Assembly: GCF_021390155.1 (NCBI RefSeq)
Contig: NZ_CP089985.1
Span: 941,001-1,005,000, forward strand
Length of the DNA stretch: 64,000 nt
Reading direction: 5' to 3'
Source: Pseudomonas sp. HN11
GTDB lineage: Bacteria; Pseudomonadota; Gammaproteobacteria; Pseudomonadales; Pseudomonadaceae
In this document: piece after piece, positions 1 through 8,316 of the stretch
Position numbering within the stretch: position 1 is the first letter of the stretch
How the letters are laid out: each line of letters opens with the position of its first letter
Program-made: the position numbers and the translations under genes
Notes under the pieces: generated by a model
What the model was told of the DNA's origin: nothing
The model's database searches: none
The model's input: only the letters and a program-made list of their open reading frames with translations

Positions 1-1133
1 TAGTCCTTGAGCAGCAGGTACGTGCTCCACCCCCACCAATCGTTGGTCCAGTGCTTGTCGTTGAGGTCATTCACATCCATGCGGCGCAATACCTTATCCC
101 CCTCCATCTTGAACAGCGGCGAAAAGTTATTCGCCGGGTTCTGGGCTGCATTCAGGTCCGGCACGTACAGCGGCGCCTTGAAGTTGGCCGGGGAGGGCGC
201 GACACCGCTGATGAAGGTTTCGAAAATTTCATCTGCTGAAGCCTGTACCGCACGTTTGACCTGCACCCGATTGTCCGCGTCGATGTCGTCGAAGTAGCGT
301 TTATCCCCGTACGCGTGCCATTGATCGCCCATGGCATTGCGCACCTTGAGCCCGAACTTGCTATCTTCGTCGTGCATGAAACGGCTGATCAGCGAGCCCA
401 GCTCTCCCGGCGTCACCACCGCCGCCAACTGCTTGCGCGGGACTCGCAGATGGCCGGCGGAAAACAGGTCGGTCAAAAAGTGATCAGCAAAACTGTTCAT
501 GGCATACGCCAGTTCCAGCGCCTGGTCGGTGCCGGTCTGGTGCGCCACGACAGCTTGTTGCAGCGCCGCTGTATGCCCCGCCAGATAGGCAGACAGCGCC
601 CATTCACCGAAGTGGTCGGCGTTGTCCGCTGCCAGCTTCAGATAACGCCCCAACGGGATGAAAGCTGAAACCGCGCTGCCGCCACCGGTGATGCGGTTCC
701 ATTCCTCGGACAACGTATCACCCAGTGCGTCGTAGGCTTCATGGGCTTGGTTGCCGTCCTTGATCGCCTGCTTGACCGCATTGATTTCCTTTTGCATCAC
801 CGCGAGGATCTTGTGTGCTTCTTCCCGCGAGGCGGGCAGTACCGCAAGGCTGTTGAAGGCGGCGGTAAAGCGCTGAACGCGCTCGGCGGGGGAGGCGCCA
901 TCGCTGATCGCTTGACCGGGGATGCCATAGAAGTCGCCGCCCAGGGCAATCACTTGGCCATAGGTCAGCGCCAGCCCATTGGGCAGGTGCAGCTCCACTT
1001 GGCGTGCGGGAATCGCCTGGGCATCTTTGACGAAACGCAACAGCGTGTCATCGCCGATAGCCGTGTGCTCACCCCCTTCGAAGCGCAGGGTAGGCGAGTT
1101 CTTTTCCGGTGCTACGAGTTCTAGACCTGACAT
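1..1133 (-). CDS. Zinc-dependent phospholipase C-like protein (3' end outside window)
   Basis: At least 377 residues are read from the ATG at 1133 to the window edge with no stop. An AAGGAG ribosome site sits 6 nt upstream of the ATG. No signal peptide is visible. The stretch HFLTDLFSAGH at residues 218-228 has the His/Asp/His spacing of the zinc-binding bacterial phospholipase C (PC-PLC/Legionella PlcC-like) family, and the N-terminus resembles what I remember of P. fluorescens members; that identity is recall, not a search. The likely role is phospholipid head-group cleavage. The gene is divergent from the glucarate genes and has a sigma-70 promoter with a LexA box just upstream. The C-terminal part cannot be judged. 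Confidence 0.6.
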   Translation of the reverse strand, partial: MSGLELVAPEKNSPTLRFEGGEHTAIGDDTLLRFVKDAQAIPARQVELHLPNGLALTYGQVIALGGDFYGIPGQAISDGASPAERVQRFTAAFNSLAVLPASREEAHKILAVMQKEINAVKQAIKDGNQAHEAYDALGDTLSEEWNRITGGGSAVSAFIPLGRYLKLAADNADHFGEWALSAYLAGHTAALQQAVVAHQTGTDQALELAYAMNSFADHFLTDLFSAGHLRVPRKQLAAVVTPGELGSLISRFMHDEDSKFGLKVRNAMGDQWHAYGDKRYFDDIDADNRVQVKRAVQASADEIFETFISGVAPSPANFKAPLYVPDLNAAQNPANNFSPLFKMEGDKVLRRMDVNDLNDKHWTNDWWGWSTYLLLKD

Positions 1134-1172
1134 GTTAGCTCCTTGCTATGTCGTAGGAATCTTCCGTGATAA

Positions 1173-1188
1173 CTGTATGTATATACAG
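1173..1188 (-). promoter_or_regulatory. LexA (SOS) box
   Basis: CTGTATGTATATACAG is a perfect CTGT-N8-ACAG box. It differs from the Pseudomonas consensus CTGTATAAATATACAG, as I remember it, at only two central bases. It lies 40 bp upstream of the phospholipase ATG and just downstream of that gene's -10 element, where a bound repressor would block initiation. It is 180 bp from kdgD and so more likely serves the phospholipase gene. Confidence 0.75.
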
Positions 1189-1196
1189 CTAATGCG

Positions 1197-1224
1197 AGCA
1201 TAGAGGAAAAACTTCCTACGTCAA
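1197..1224 (-). promoter_or_regulatory. Sigma-70 promoter of the phospholipase gene
   Basis: On the minus strand, TTGACG (1224-1219) and TATGCT (1202-1197) are separated by 16 bp. The start of transcription would fall next to, or inside, the LexA box at 1173-1188. Confidence 0.5.
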
Positions 1225-1271
1225 GAACGCCCATCTAAACGCGACTCAGGATGAAGTCTGATGAATTGCTG

Positions 1272-1299
1272 TTGACGAATCTTTTTATAGTTGTACGAT
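1272..1299 (+). promoter_or_regulatory. Candidate sigma-70 promoter of kdgD
   Basis: TTGACG (1272-1277) and TACGAT (1294-1299) are separated by 16 bp. The -10 overlaps the inverted repeat at 1290-1309. The -10 is weak (4 of 6), consistent with a regulated promoter. Confidence 0.4.
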
Positions 1300-1309
1300 G
1301 ACGTACGAC
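1290..1309. promoter_or_regulatory. Candidate operator (GntR/FadR-type inverted repeat)
   Basis: GTTGTACG-ATGA-CGTACGAC is an inverted repeat with one mismatched pair, built on the GTACG half-site typical of FadR-subfamily GntR regulators, which often control sugar-acid catabolism. It overlaps the predicted kdgD -10. No regulator gene is present in the window. Confidence 0.45.
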
Positions 1310-1367
1310 ATCATCAAAACCAACAACAACCTTTCGATAGAAAGTCTTCGCCCAGGGTGTTCGAATA

Positions 1368-2279
1368 ATGAATCCACAAGAACTGAAGTCCATCCTTTCC
1401 CACGGTCTGCTGTCTTTCCCGGTGACCGATTTCAATGCCCAGGGTGACTTCCACCAGGCGGGCTACATCAAGCGCCTGGAATGGCTGGCCCCGTACGGCG
1501 CCACCGCCTTGTTCGCGGCCGGTGGCACCGGTGAGTTTTTCTCCCTCGCTGCCAGCGAATATTCCCAGGTGGTGAAAACCGCCGTTGATACCTGCGCCAC
1601 CAGCGTGCCGATCCTGGCCGGTGTCGGTGGTTCGACCCGTCAAGCCATCGAATACGCCCAGGAAGCCGAACGCCTCGGCGCCAAAGGCCTGTTGCTGTTG
1701 CCGCATTACCTCACCGAAGCCAGCCAGGACGGGGTTGCCGCCCACGTGGAAGCGGTGTGCAAGTCAGTCAAGATTGGCGTGGTGGTGTACAACCGCAACG
1801 TCTGCCGCCTGACCGCGCCGCTGCTGGAACGCCTGGCCGAGCGCTGCCCGAACCTGATCGGCTACAAGGATGGCCTGGGTGACATCGAGTTGATGGTGTC
1901 GATCCGCCATCGCCTCGGTGATCGTTTCAGCTACCTCGGTGGCCTGCCGACTGCAGAGGTCTACGCCGCTGCCTACAAGGCCCTGGGTGTGCCGGTGTAC
2001 TCCTCGGCGGTGTTCAACTTCATTCCGAAAACCGCGATGGACTTCTACAACGCCATCGCCCGCGAGGATCACGCCACCGTCGGCAAGATCATCGACGACT
2101 TCTTCCTGCCGTACCTGGACATCCGTAACCGCAAGGCCGGGTATGCCGTGAGCATCGTCAAGGCCGGTGCAAAAATTGCCGGCTACGACGCAGGCCCGGT
2201 GCGCACGCCGCTGACCGACCTGTTGCCGGAAGAATATGAAGCCCTGGCCGCGCTGATCGATAAGCAAGGTCCGCAATAA
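1368..2279 (+). CDS. kdgD: 5-dehydro-4-deoxyglucarate dehydratase
   Basis: This DHDPS-family aldolase of 303 residues converts 5-dehydro-4-deoxy-D-glucarate to 2,5-dioxopentanoate with loss of water and CO2, in aldaric acid catabolism. The GGTGEF substrate loop (52-57), the Tyr in VYNRN (141) and the Schiff-base Lys in GYKDG (167) are all present. Length is normal for KdgD. It is first in a co-directional group with the semialdehyde dehydrogenase, a sugar-acid carrier and garD, which fixes its role as glucarate/galactarate rather than lysine synthesis. A rho-independent terminator follows at once, so it may be expressed above the later genes. Confidence 0.93.
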   Translation: MNPQELKSILSHGLLSFPVTDFNAQGDFHQAGYIKRLEWLAPYGATALFAAGGTGEFFSLAASEYSQVVKTAVDTCATSVPILAGVGGSTRQAIEYAQEAERLGAKGLLLLPHYLTEASQDGVAAHVEAVCKSVKIGVVVYNRNVCRLTAPLLERLAERCPNLIGYKDGLGDIELMVSIRHRLGDRFSYLGGLPTAEVYAAAYKALGVPVYSSAVFNFIPKTAMDFYNAIAREDHATVGKIIDDFFLPYLDIRNRKAGYAVSIVKAGAKIAGYDAGPVRTPLTDLLPEEYEALAALIDKQGPQ

Positions 2280-2288
2280 ATTATCCAC

Positions 2289-2316
2289 AAGGCCGCTGAG
2301 AGATCAGCGGCCTTTT
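2289..2316 (+). terminator. Rho-independent terminator between kdgD and the dehydrogenase gene
   Basis: The perfect 11-bp stem AAGGCCGCTGA/TCAGCGGCCTT has a GAGA loop and is followed by TTTT. It lies 10 bp past the kdgD stop and 18 bp before the next start. Confidence 0.8.
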
Positions 2317-2333
2317 GCGTCAGGAGAAGATTC

Positions 2334-3779
2334 GTGTCTCAAGTCCAACGTTTTGATAACTACATCAATGGCCAGTGGGTGGCCGGCGCTGATTACTGCG
2401 TCAACCTCAACCCGTCGGAGTTGTCCGATGTCATTGGCGAATACGCCAAGGCGGATGTGGCCCAGGTCAACGTCGCCATCGACGCAGCTCGCGCGGCATT
2501 CCCGGCCTGGTCCACGTCCGGGATCCAGGCGCGCCATGACGCTCTGGATAAAGTCGGTAGCGAAATCCTCGCGCGCCGTGAAGAACTCGGTACTCTGCTG
2601 GCCCGTGAAGAGGGCAAGACCCTGCCCGAAGCCATCGGCGAAGTGACGCGCGCCGGTAATATTTTCAAGTTCTTTGCCGGTGAGTGCCTGCGCCTGTCCG
2701 GCGACTACGTGCCGTCGGTACGCCCGGGCGTCAACGTCGAGGTCACCCGTGAAGCTCTGGGTGTGGTCGGCTTGATCACGCCGTGGAATTTCCCGATCGC
2801 CATCCCCGCCTGGAAAATCGCCCCGGCCCTGGCCTACGGCAACTGCGTGGTGATCAAACCGGCTGAACTGGTGCCGGGCTGCGCCTGGGCCCTGGCCGAA
2901 ATCATTTCCCGCGCCGGTTTCCCGGCCGGCGTGTTCAACCTGGTGATGGGCAGCGGTCGCGTGGTTGGCGACATGCTGGTTAACAGCCCGAAAGTCGATG
3001 GCATCAGCTTCACGGGTTCTGTTGGCGTGGGGCGGCAGATCGCCGTCAGCTGCGTGTCGCGCCAAGCCAAAGTGCAGTTGGAAATGGGCGGCAAGAACCC
3101 GCAGATCATCCTTGACGACGCCGACCTCAAACAGGCCGTCGAGCTGTCGGTACAGAGCGCGTTCTACTCCACCGGCCAGCGTTGCACCGCCTCCAGCCGC
3201 TTGATTGTCACCGCCGGTATCCACGACCAGTTCGTCGCGGCCATGGCCGAGCGCATGAAGTCGATCAAGGTCGGCCACGCGCTGAAAAGCGGCACCGACA
3301 TCGGCCCCGTGGTTTCCCAGGCTCAATTGGACCAGGACCTCAAGTACATCGACATCGGCCAGAGCGAAGGTGCGCGGTTGGTCAGCGGTGGCGGCCTGGT
3401 GACCTGCGACACCGAAGGTTACTACCTGGCGCCGACGCTGTTTGCCGACAGTGAAGCGGCCATGCGTATCAGCCGTGAAGAGATCTTCGGCCCAGTCGCC
3501 AACGTTGTGCGCGTGGCGGATTACGAGGCGGCGCTGGCCATGGCCAACGACACCGAGTTCGGGCTGTCGGCGGGTATTGCCACCACGTCGCTCAAGTACG
3601 CCAACCACTTCAAGCGCCACTCCCAGGCCGGGATGGTGATGGTCAACTTGCCGACCGCCGGTGTGGACTATCACGTTCCGTTTGGTGGCCGTAAGGGCTC
3701 ATCCTATGGTTCGCGTGAGCAAGGTCGCTATGCGCAAGAGTTCTACACGGTGGTGAAGACCAGCTACATCGGTTCGTAA
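2334..3779 (+). CDS. 2,5-dioxovalerate (alpha-ketoglutarate semialdehyde) dehydrogenase
   Basis: This 481-residue aldehyde dehydrogenase oxidises 2,5-dioxopentanoate, the KdgD product, to 2-oxoglutarate with NAD(P). PWNFP (150-154), Lys175, catalytic Glu250 in LEMGGKN and catalytic Cys284 in GQRCTA are in place. Translation starts at GTG, with AGGAGA 7 nt upstream. Substrate choice is inferred from position directly after kdgD; ALDH families are hard to separate by motifs alone. Confidence 0.9.
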   Translation: MSQVQRFDNYINGQWVAGADYCVNLNPSELSDVIGEYAKADVAQVNVAIDAARAAFPAWSTSGIQARHDALDKVGSEILARREELGTLLAREEGKTLPEAIGEVTRAGNIFKFFAGECLRLSGDYVPSVRPGVNVEVTREALGVVGLITPWNFPIAIPAWKIAPALAYGNCVVIKPAELVPGCAWALAEIISRAGFPAGVFNLVMGSGRVVGDMLVNSPKVDGISFTGSVGVGRQIAVSCVSRQAKVQLEMGGKNPQIILDDADLKQAVELSVQSAFYSTGQRCTASSRLIVTAGIHDQFVAAMAERMKSIKVGHALKSGTDIGPVVSQAQLDQDLKYIDIGQSEGARLVSGGGLVTCDTEGYYLAPTLFADSEAAMRISREEIFGPVANVVRVADYEAALAMANDTEFGLSAGIATTSLKYANHFKRHSQAGMVMVNLPTAGVDYHVPFGGRKGSSYGSREQGRYAQEFYTVVKTSYIGS

Positions 3780-3791
3780 CTCGCCGCGCCT

Positions 3792-3823
3792 TGTGGGGGC
3801 CGGATGCCTGGCGGCCCCCCACA
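3792..3823 (+). terminator. GC-rich hairpin after the dehydrogenase gene
   Basis: TGTGGGGGCC pairs with GGCCCCCCACA (one bulge) around an 11-nt loop, followed by an A-rich rather than T-rich stretch on the plus strand. It may protect or separate mRNA segments rather than terminate efficiently. Confidence 0.4.
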
Positions 3824-3878
3824 CTAAAAACAGAAAACCATTACCCGCAAAAAAAATAATTAGTGGGAGTACTTCTTC

Positions 3879-5243
3879 ATGCAAGCGACCAAGCCGACCC
3901 ATGTCCGCTATTTGATCCTGCTCATGCTGTTCCTGGTGACTACGATCAACTACGCCGACCGGGCCACCATCGCAATCGCCGGCTCCAGCCTGCAAAAAGA
4001 CCTCGGCATCGACGCGGTCACCCTCGGTTACATCTTCTCCGCATTCGGTTGGGCCTACGTGGCCGGGCAAATTCCCGGTGGCTGGCTGCTGGACCGGTTC
4101 GGCTCGAAAAAAGTCTATGCCCTGAGCATCTTCGCCTGGTCACTGTTCACCGTATTGCAAGGCTATGTCGGTGAGTTCGGTGTCTCTACCGCTGTTGTCG
4201 CGCTGTTTATGCTGCGCTTTCTGGTAGGCCTGGCTGAAGCGCCATCCTTCCCCGGTAACGCGCGTATTGTGGCGGCCTGGTTCCCCACCGCGGAGCGCGG
4301 CACGGCTTCGGCGATTTTCAACTCGGCGCAGTATTTCGCCACCGTGCTGTTCGCACCGTTGATGGGCTGGATCGTCTACAGCTTTGGCTGGCAGCACGTG
4401 TTTATCGTGATGGGCGCTATTGGCATCGTGTTCTCGCTGATCTGGCTGAAAGTGATCCACAGCCCGCGCCAGCACCCGATGATCAACGAAGCCGAGTTCA
4501 ACCATATCGCCGCCAATGGCGCGATGGTCGATATGGATCAAGATAAAGGCAAGGGTAAGAAAACCGACGGTCCGAAGTGGGACTACATCCGCCAACTGTT
4601 GACCAACCGCATGATGCTCGGCGTATACCTGGGCCAGTACTGCATCAACGGCATCACGTATTTCTTCCTCACCTGGTTCCCGGTGTATCTGGTTCAGGAC
4701 CGTGGCATGACCATCCTCAAGGCTGGTTTCATCGCTTCGTTGCCGGCGATCTGCGGCTTTATCGGCGGTGTGCTCGGTGGTGTGATTTCTGACTACCTGC
4801 TGCGCAAAGGGCACTCCCTGACCTTCGCCCGCAAGGCGCCAATCATTGGTGGCCTGCTGATCTCCAGCAGCATAGTGGCCTGTAACTACGTGGATATCGA
4901 ATGGATGGTGGTGGGCTTCATGGCCTTGGCCTTCTTCGGCAAAGGCGTTGGCGCGCTGGGTTGGGCGGTAGTGTCCGACACCTCGCCGAAACAAATCGCC
5001 GGCCTCAGTGGCGGCTTGTTCAACACCTTCGGTAACCTGGCGTCGATTACTACGCCGATCGTGATCGGCTACATCATCAGCACCACCGGTTCGTTCAAGT
5101 GGGCCCTGGTGTTCGTCGGCGCCAACGCGCTGGTGGCGGTGTTCAGTTACCTGGTCATCGTTGGCCCGATCAAACGTGTAGTCCTCAAAGAGCCGCCTAC
5201 CAAGGGGCCTGAGTTGACCAACCTAACCGAAGCGCATTCCTGA
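3879..5243 (+). CDS. gudP: MFS sugar-acid transporter, GudP-like (D-glucarate/D-galactarate)
   Basis: This major facilitator of 454 residues has about twelve hydrophobic segments and the ACS-family (anion:cation symporter) look: an N-terminal TINYADR stretch near residues 24-30, GWAYV-GQIPGG in segment 2, and a charged central loop (about 210-235) between the two halves. The family imports glucarate, galactarate and related acids with protons across the inner membrane. Its position between the semialdehyde dehydrogenase and garD supports that substrate. The exact specificity is inferred. An A-rich leader (about 3825-3862) precedes GGGAG and the ATG. Confidence 0.85.
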   Translation: MQATKPTHVRYLILLMLFLVTTINYADRATIAIAGSSLQKDLGIDAVTLGYIFSAFGWAYVAGQIPGGWLLDRFGSKKVYALSIFAWSLFTVLQGYVGEFGVSTAVVALFMLRFLVGLAEAPSFPGNARIVAAWFPTAERGTASAIFNSAQYFATVLFAPLMGWIVYSFGWQHVFIVMGAIGIVFSLIWLKVIHSPRQHPMINEAEFNHIAANGAMVDMDQDKGKGKKTDGPKWDYIRQLLTNRMMLGVYLGQYCINGITYFFLTWFPVYLVQDRGMTILKAGFIASLPAICGFIGGVLGGVISDYLLRKGHSLTFARKAPIIGGLLISSSIVACNYVDIEWMVVGFMALAFFGKGVGALGWAVVSDTSPKQIAGLSGGLFNTFGNLASITTPIVIGYIISTTGSFKWALVFVGANALVAVFSYLVIVGPIKRVVLKEPPTKGPELTNLTEAHS

Positions 5244-5254
5244 GGGGCCGTGTG

Positions 5255-6808
5255 ATGCAGTTGATTGAACATGCCGACTCGCCGCGCTCGATTCGTTTGC
5301 ACGAGCGCGACAACGTGGTGATCGTGGTCAATGACCAAGGCGTACCGGCCGGGACCGAGTTCCCGGACGGCCTGGTAACCGTGGATTTCATTCCCCAGAG
5401 CCATAAAGTGACCCTGGAAGATATCCCCGAAGGTGGTCAGATTATTCGCTACGGCCAGACCATCGGTTACGCCCTGGCGCCCATCCCACGCGGCAGTTGG
5501 GTGCAGGAAGATCAACTGCGCATGCCCACCGCGCCGCCGTTGGACAGCTTGCCGCTGTCCACTGAGGTGCCTGAGGCCCAGGCGCCGCTGGAAGGGTTTA
5601 CCTTTGAGGGTTACCGCAACGCGGATGGCACCGTGGGTACGCGCAATATCCTTGGCATCACGACCACGGTGCAGTGCGTGACCGGTGTGCTGGACCATGC
5701 GGTCAAGCGCATCAAGGATGAGTTGCTGCCCAAGTACCCGCACGTCGACGACGTGGTGGCGCTGACCCACAGCTACGGCTGCGGCGTGGCGATCACCGCG
5801 ACCGATGCCTATATTCCGATCCGCACGGTGCGCAACCTGGCGCGCAACCCGAACCTGGGCGGCGAAGCCTTGGTGATCAGCTTGGGCTGCGAGAAATTGC
5901 AGGCCGGGCAGGTGATGCACGACAACGACAGCTCGGTCGACCTGAGCGAGCCCTGGCTGTATCGGCTGCAGGATTCCAGCCACGGCTTTACCGAGATGAT
6001 CGAGCAGATCATGGCGTTGGCCGAAACGCGTCTGAAGAAACTCGACCAGCGCCGCCGCGAAACTGTGCCGGCGTCGGAGCTGATCCTGGGCATGCAATGC
6101 GGCGGCAGCGATGCGTTTTCCGGTATCACCGCTAACCCGGCGTTGGGTTATGCCTCGGATCTGCTGCTACGGGCCGGGGCAACGGTGATGTTTTCCGAAG
6201 TGACGGAAGTCCGCGACGCCATCTACCTGCTGACTTCTCGGGCTGAAAGCCAAGCAGTTGCTCAGGAACTGGTCCGGGAAATGGACTGGTACGACCGTTA
6301 CCTGGCCAAGGGCGAGGCGGATCGCAGCGCCAACACCACGCCGGGCAACAAGAAGGGCGGGTTGTCGAACATTGTCGAGAAGTCCTTGGGCTCTATCGTC
6401 AAGTCCGGCAGCAGCGCGATCAATGGCGTGCTTGGCCCTGGCGAGCGTTTCAAGGGCAAGGGTCTGATCTTTTGCGCCACCCCGGCCAGTGACTTTGTGT
6501 GCGGCACCTTGCAGCTCGCAGCGGGCATGAACCTGCATGTGTTCACCACCGGGCGTGGCACGCCATATGGGCTGGCGATGGCGCCGGTGGTGAAGGTGTC
6601 GACGCGTACGGAACTGGCGCAGCGCTGGCCGGACCTGATCGACATTGACGCAGGGCGTATCGCGACTGGGCGGGCGAGCATCGAGGAGCTGGGTTGGGAG
6701 CTGTTTCACTTCTACCTGGATGTGGCCAGCGGCAAGAAGCAGACGTGGGCGGAGCATCACAAGCTGCACAACGACATCACGTTATTCAACCCTGCCCCCA
6801 TTACCTGA
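5255..6808 (+). CDS. garD: Galactarate dehydratase
   Basis: This 517-residue UxaA/GarD-family dehydratase converts meso-galactarate to 5-dehydro-4-deoxy-D-glucarate, the substrate of KdgD. It has an N-terminal SAF domain (about 1-100) followed by the altronate/galactarate dehydratase body, with the conserved Cys-containing stretches THSYGCGVA and [13 protein letters not shown] chose ATG 5255; a GTG three bases earlier is an alternative. It begins 11 bp after the transporter stop, so the two are probably co-transcribed. Family length is about 510-525. Confidence 0.9.
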   Translation: MQLIEHADSPRSIRLHERDNVVIVVNDQGVPAGTEFPDGLVTVDFIPQSHKVTLEDIPEGGQIIRYGQTIGYALAPIPRGSWVQEDQLRMPTAPPLDSLPLSTEVPEAQAPLEGFTFEGYRNADGTVGTRNILGITTTVQCVTGVLDHAVKRIKDELLPKYPHVDDVVALTHSYGCGVAITATDAYIPIRTVRNLARNPNLGGEALVISLGCEKLQAGQVMHDNDSSVDLSEPWLYRLQDSSHGFTEMIEQIMALAETRLKKLDQRRRETVPASELILGMQCGGSDAFSGITANPALGYASDLLLRAGATVMFSEVTEVRDAIYLLTSRAESQAVAQELVREMDWYDRYLAKGEADRSANTTPGNKKGGLSNIVEKSLGSIVKSGSSAINGVLGPGERFKGKGLIFCATPASDFVCGTLQLAAGMNLHVFTTGRGTPYGLAMAPVVKVSTRTELAQRWPDLIDIDAGRIATGRASIEELGWELFHFYLDVASGKKQTWAEHHKLHNDITLFNPAPIT

Positions 6809-6817
6809 GACCGAGTC

Positions 6818-6923
6818 GCCTGCTTCGCGAGCAACCCCGCTCCCACACTTGACCGCATTCTCCTGTTGGAAATCGGTCGAATGTGGGAGCGGCGGTGCGA
6901 CGATTCGACTTGCTCGCGAAGGC
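6818..6923. repeat. REP/REPIN inverted pair
   Basis: A first arm at 6818-6847 (CTTCGCGAGCAA...CGCTCCCAC) and an inverted second arm at 6882-6923 (TGTGGGAGCG...TTGCTCGCGAAG) form the standard Pseudomonas palindromic doublet. The second arm carries an extra insert of roughly 17 nt between its two blocks. It lies between garD and the AEC gene. Confidence 0.85.
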
Positions 6924-6997
6924 GTCCTACCAGACGCCGCAGGGCTGCATGGCTTATCATTAGCCACCTGACGACGCTCACCAAGGTTCTCCCCGGC

Positions 6998-7939
6998 ATG
7001 CTGGCAATCTTCCTCACCACCCTCACCATCACCGCGCCGGTGTTTGCCATGCTGTTCCTGGGTGTGCTGCTCAAGCGCATCAACTGGATCAACGACAACT
7101 TTATCCACACAGCCTCGTCCCTGGTGTTCAACGTCACCATGCCGGCGTTGCTGTTCCTTGGCATTCTGCATGCCGACCTGCACTCGGCGCTCAAGCCGGG
7201 CCTGCTGATCTACTTTGCCGTCGCCACCTTGCTCAGCTTCGCCCTGGCCTGGGGCTGGGCGATTTTTCGGTGCAGGCGTGAAGACCGGGGTATCTACACC
7301 CAAGGCGCATTTCGCGGCAATAACGGGGTAATCGGACTGGCACTGGCGGCCAGTATGTACGGCGACTCCGGCATCTCCCTCGGCGCGATCCTCGCGGCGT
7401 TGGTGATCCTGTTCTACAACACCCTGTCGACCATCGTGTTGGCGGTGTACAGCCCGGTGATCAAGTCCGATCCGTGGAGCATCTGCAAGAGTGTGGTGGC
7501 CAATCCGCTGATCATCAGTGTGATCGTAGCGGCACCGTTCGCTTATTTTCAGATTGGCCTGCCAGGCTGGCTGGAAAAATCCATGCAGTATCTGGCGGAT
7601 ACCACCTTGCCGTTGGCCTTGATCTGCATTGGCGGCACCTTGTCCCTGGCAGCGTTGCGCAAGAGCGGCAATATGGCGCTGAGCGCGAGTTTGATGAAGA
7701 TGGTCTGGCTGCCGGTGGCTGCGACCTTAGGCGCGTGGTTGCTGGGCTTTCGCGGACCAGAACTGGGGATTTTGTTCCTGTACTTCGGTGCGCCGACCGC
7801 AGCCGCCAGTTTTGTGATGGCCAGGGCGGCCGAGGGCAATCATGAGCTGGCTGCAGCGATTATCGTAATCACCACCTTGATGGCGGCGGTAACCACGAAT
7901 ATCGGGATCTTCGTGTTGCAGGCGGGCGGCTGGATCTAG
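6998..7939 (+). CDS. AEC family transporter (auxin efflux carrier-like)
   Basis: This hydrophobic protein of 313 residues has about ten membrane segments in the AEC pattern: an N-terminal half starting TAPVFAMLFLGVLLKR, GNNGVIGLALA near the middle, and the C-terminal stretch LYFGAPTAAASFVMA. Family members export or import small carboxylates and amino acids; the substrate cannot be told. ATG 6998 is chosen because it begins just before the first membrane segment; an in-frame start further up would read through the REP element. The gene converges on, and overlaps by 3 bp, the CMD-family gene. Confidence 0.8.
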   Translation: MLAIFLTTLTITAPVFAMLFLGVLLKRINWINDNFIHTASSLVFNVTMPALLFLGILHADLHSALKPGLLIYFAVATLLSFALAWGWAIFRCRREDRGIYTQGAFRGNNGVIGLALAASMYGDSGISLGAILAALVILFYNTLSTIVLAVYSPVIKSDPWSICKSVVANPLIISVIVAAPFAYFQIGLPGWLEKSMQYLADTTLPLALICIGGTLSLAALRKSGNMALSASLMKMVWLPVAATLGAWLLGFRGPELGILFLYFGAPTAAASFVMARAAEGNHELAAAIIVITTLMAAVTTNIGIFVLQAGGWI

Positions 7940-8316
7940 CCTTCTTTCTGATAGGTATCGATCACTTCCTGGGCGGCACGGAACGCATCAATCGCCGCCG
8001 GCACACCGGCATACACCGCACAATGCAGCAAGGCCTCGCGGATCTCTTCCACGGTGCAACCATTATTCAGCGCGCCGCGCACATGGCCCTTGAGTTCCTG
8101 CGGGCACTTGAGCGCGGTGAGGGCAGCGAGGGTGATCAGGCTGCGGGTCTTCAATGGCAACCCTTTGCGGTTCCACACGCTGCCCCAGGCATGCTCGTTG
8201 ACGAAGTCCTGCAGCGGCTGGGTGAACTCGGTGGCATTGCCCAGGGCGCGGTCGACAAATGCATCGCCCATGACCTTGCGACGCATCTCAACCCCGGGCT
8301 TTTTCTGATCGGTCAT
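7936..8316 (-). CDS. Carboxymuconolactone decarboxylase family protein (PcaC-like)
   Basis: This 126-residue protein has the CMD fold pattern: NRKGLPLKTRSLITLA (about 49-64), then EEIREALLHCAVYAGVPAA with the conserved Cys/His region (about 91-109). The length equals that of 4-carboxymuconolactone decarboxylase PcaC, but no other protocatechuate genes are nearby, so its pathway is uncertain. Its start overlaps the end of the upstream exchanger gene by 4 bp, which implies translational coupling. Confidence 0.75.
   Translation of the reverse strand: MTDQKKPGVEMRRKVMGDAFVDRALGNATEFTQPLQDFVNEHAWGSVWNRKGLPLKTRSLITLAALTALKCPQELKGHVRGALNNGCTVEEIREALLHCAVYAGVPAAIDAFRAAQEVIDTYQKEG

Noticed and set aside
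1..1124. Plus-strand short frames (7-297, 315-668, 741-1124)
   Set aside because: All are opposite one continuous 377-codon minus-strand frame with a good ribosome site and a phospholipase motif.
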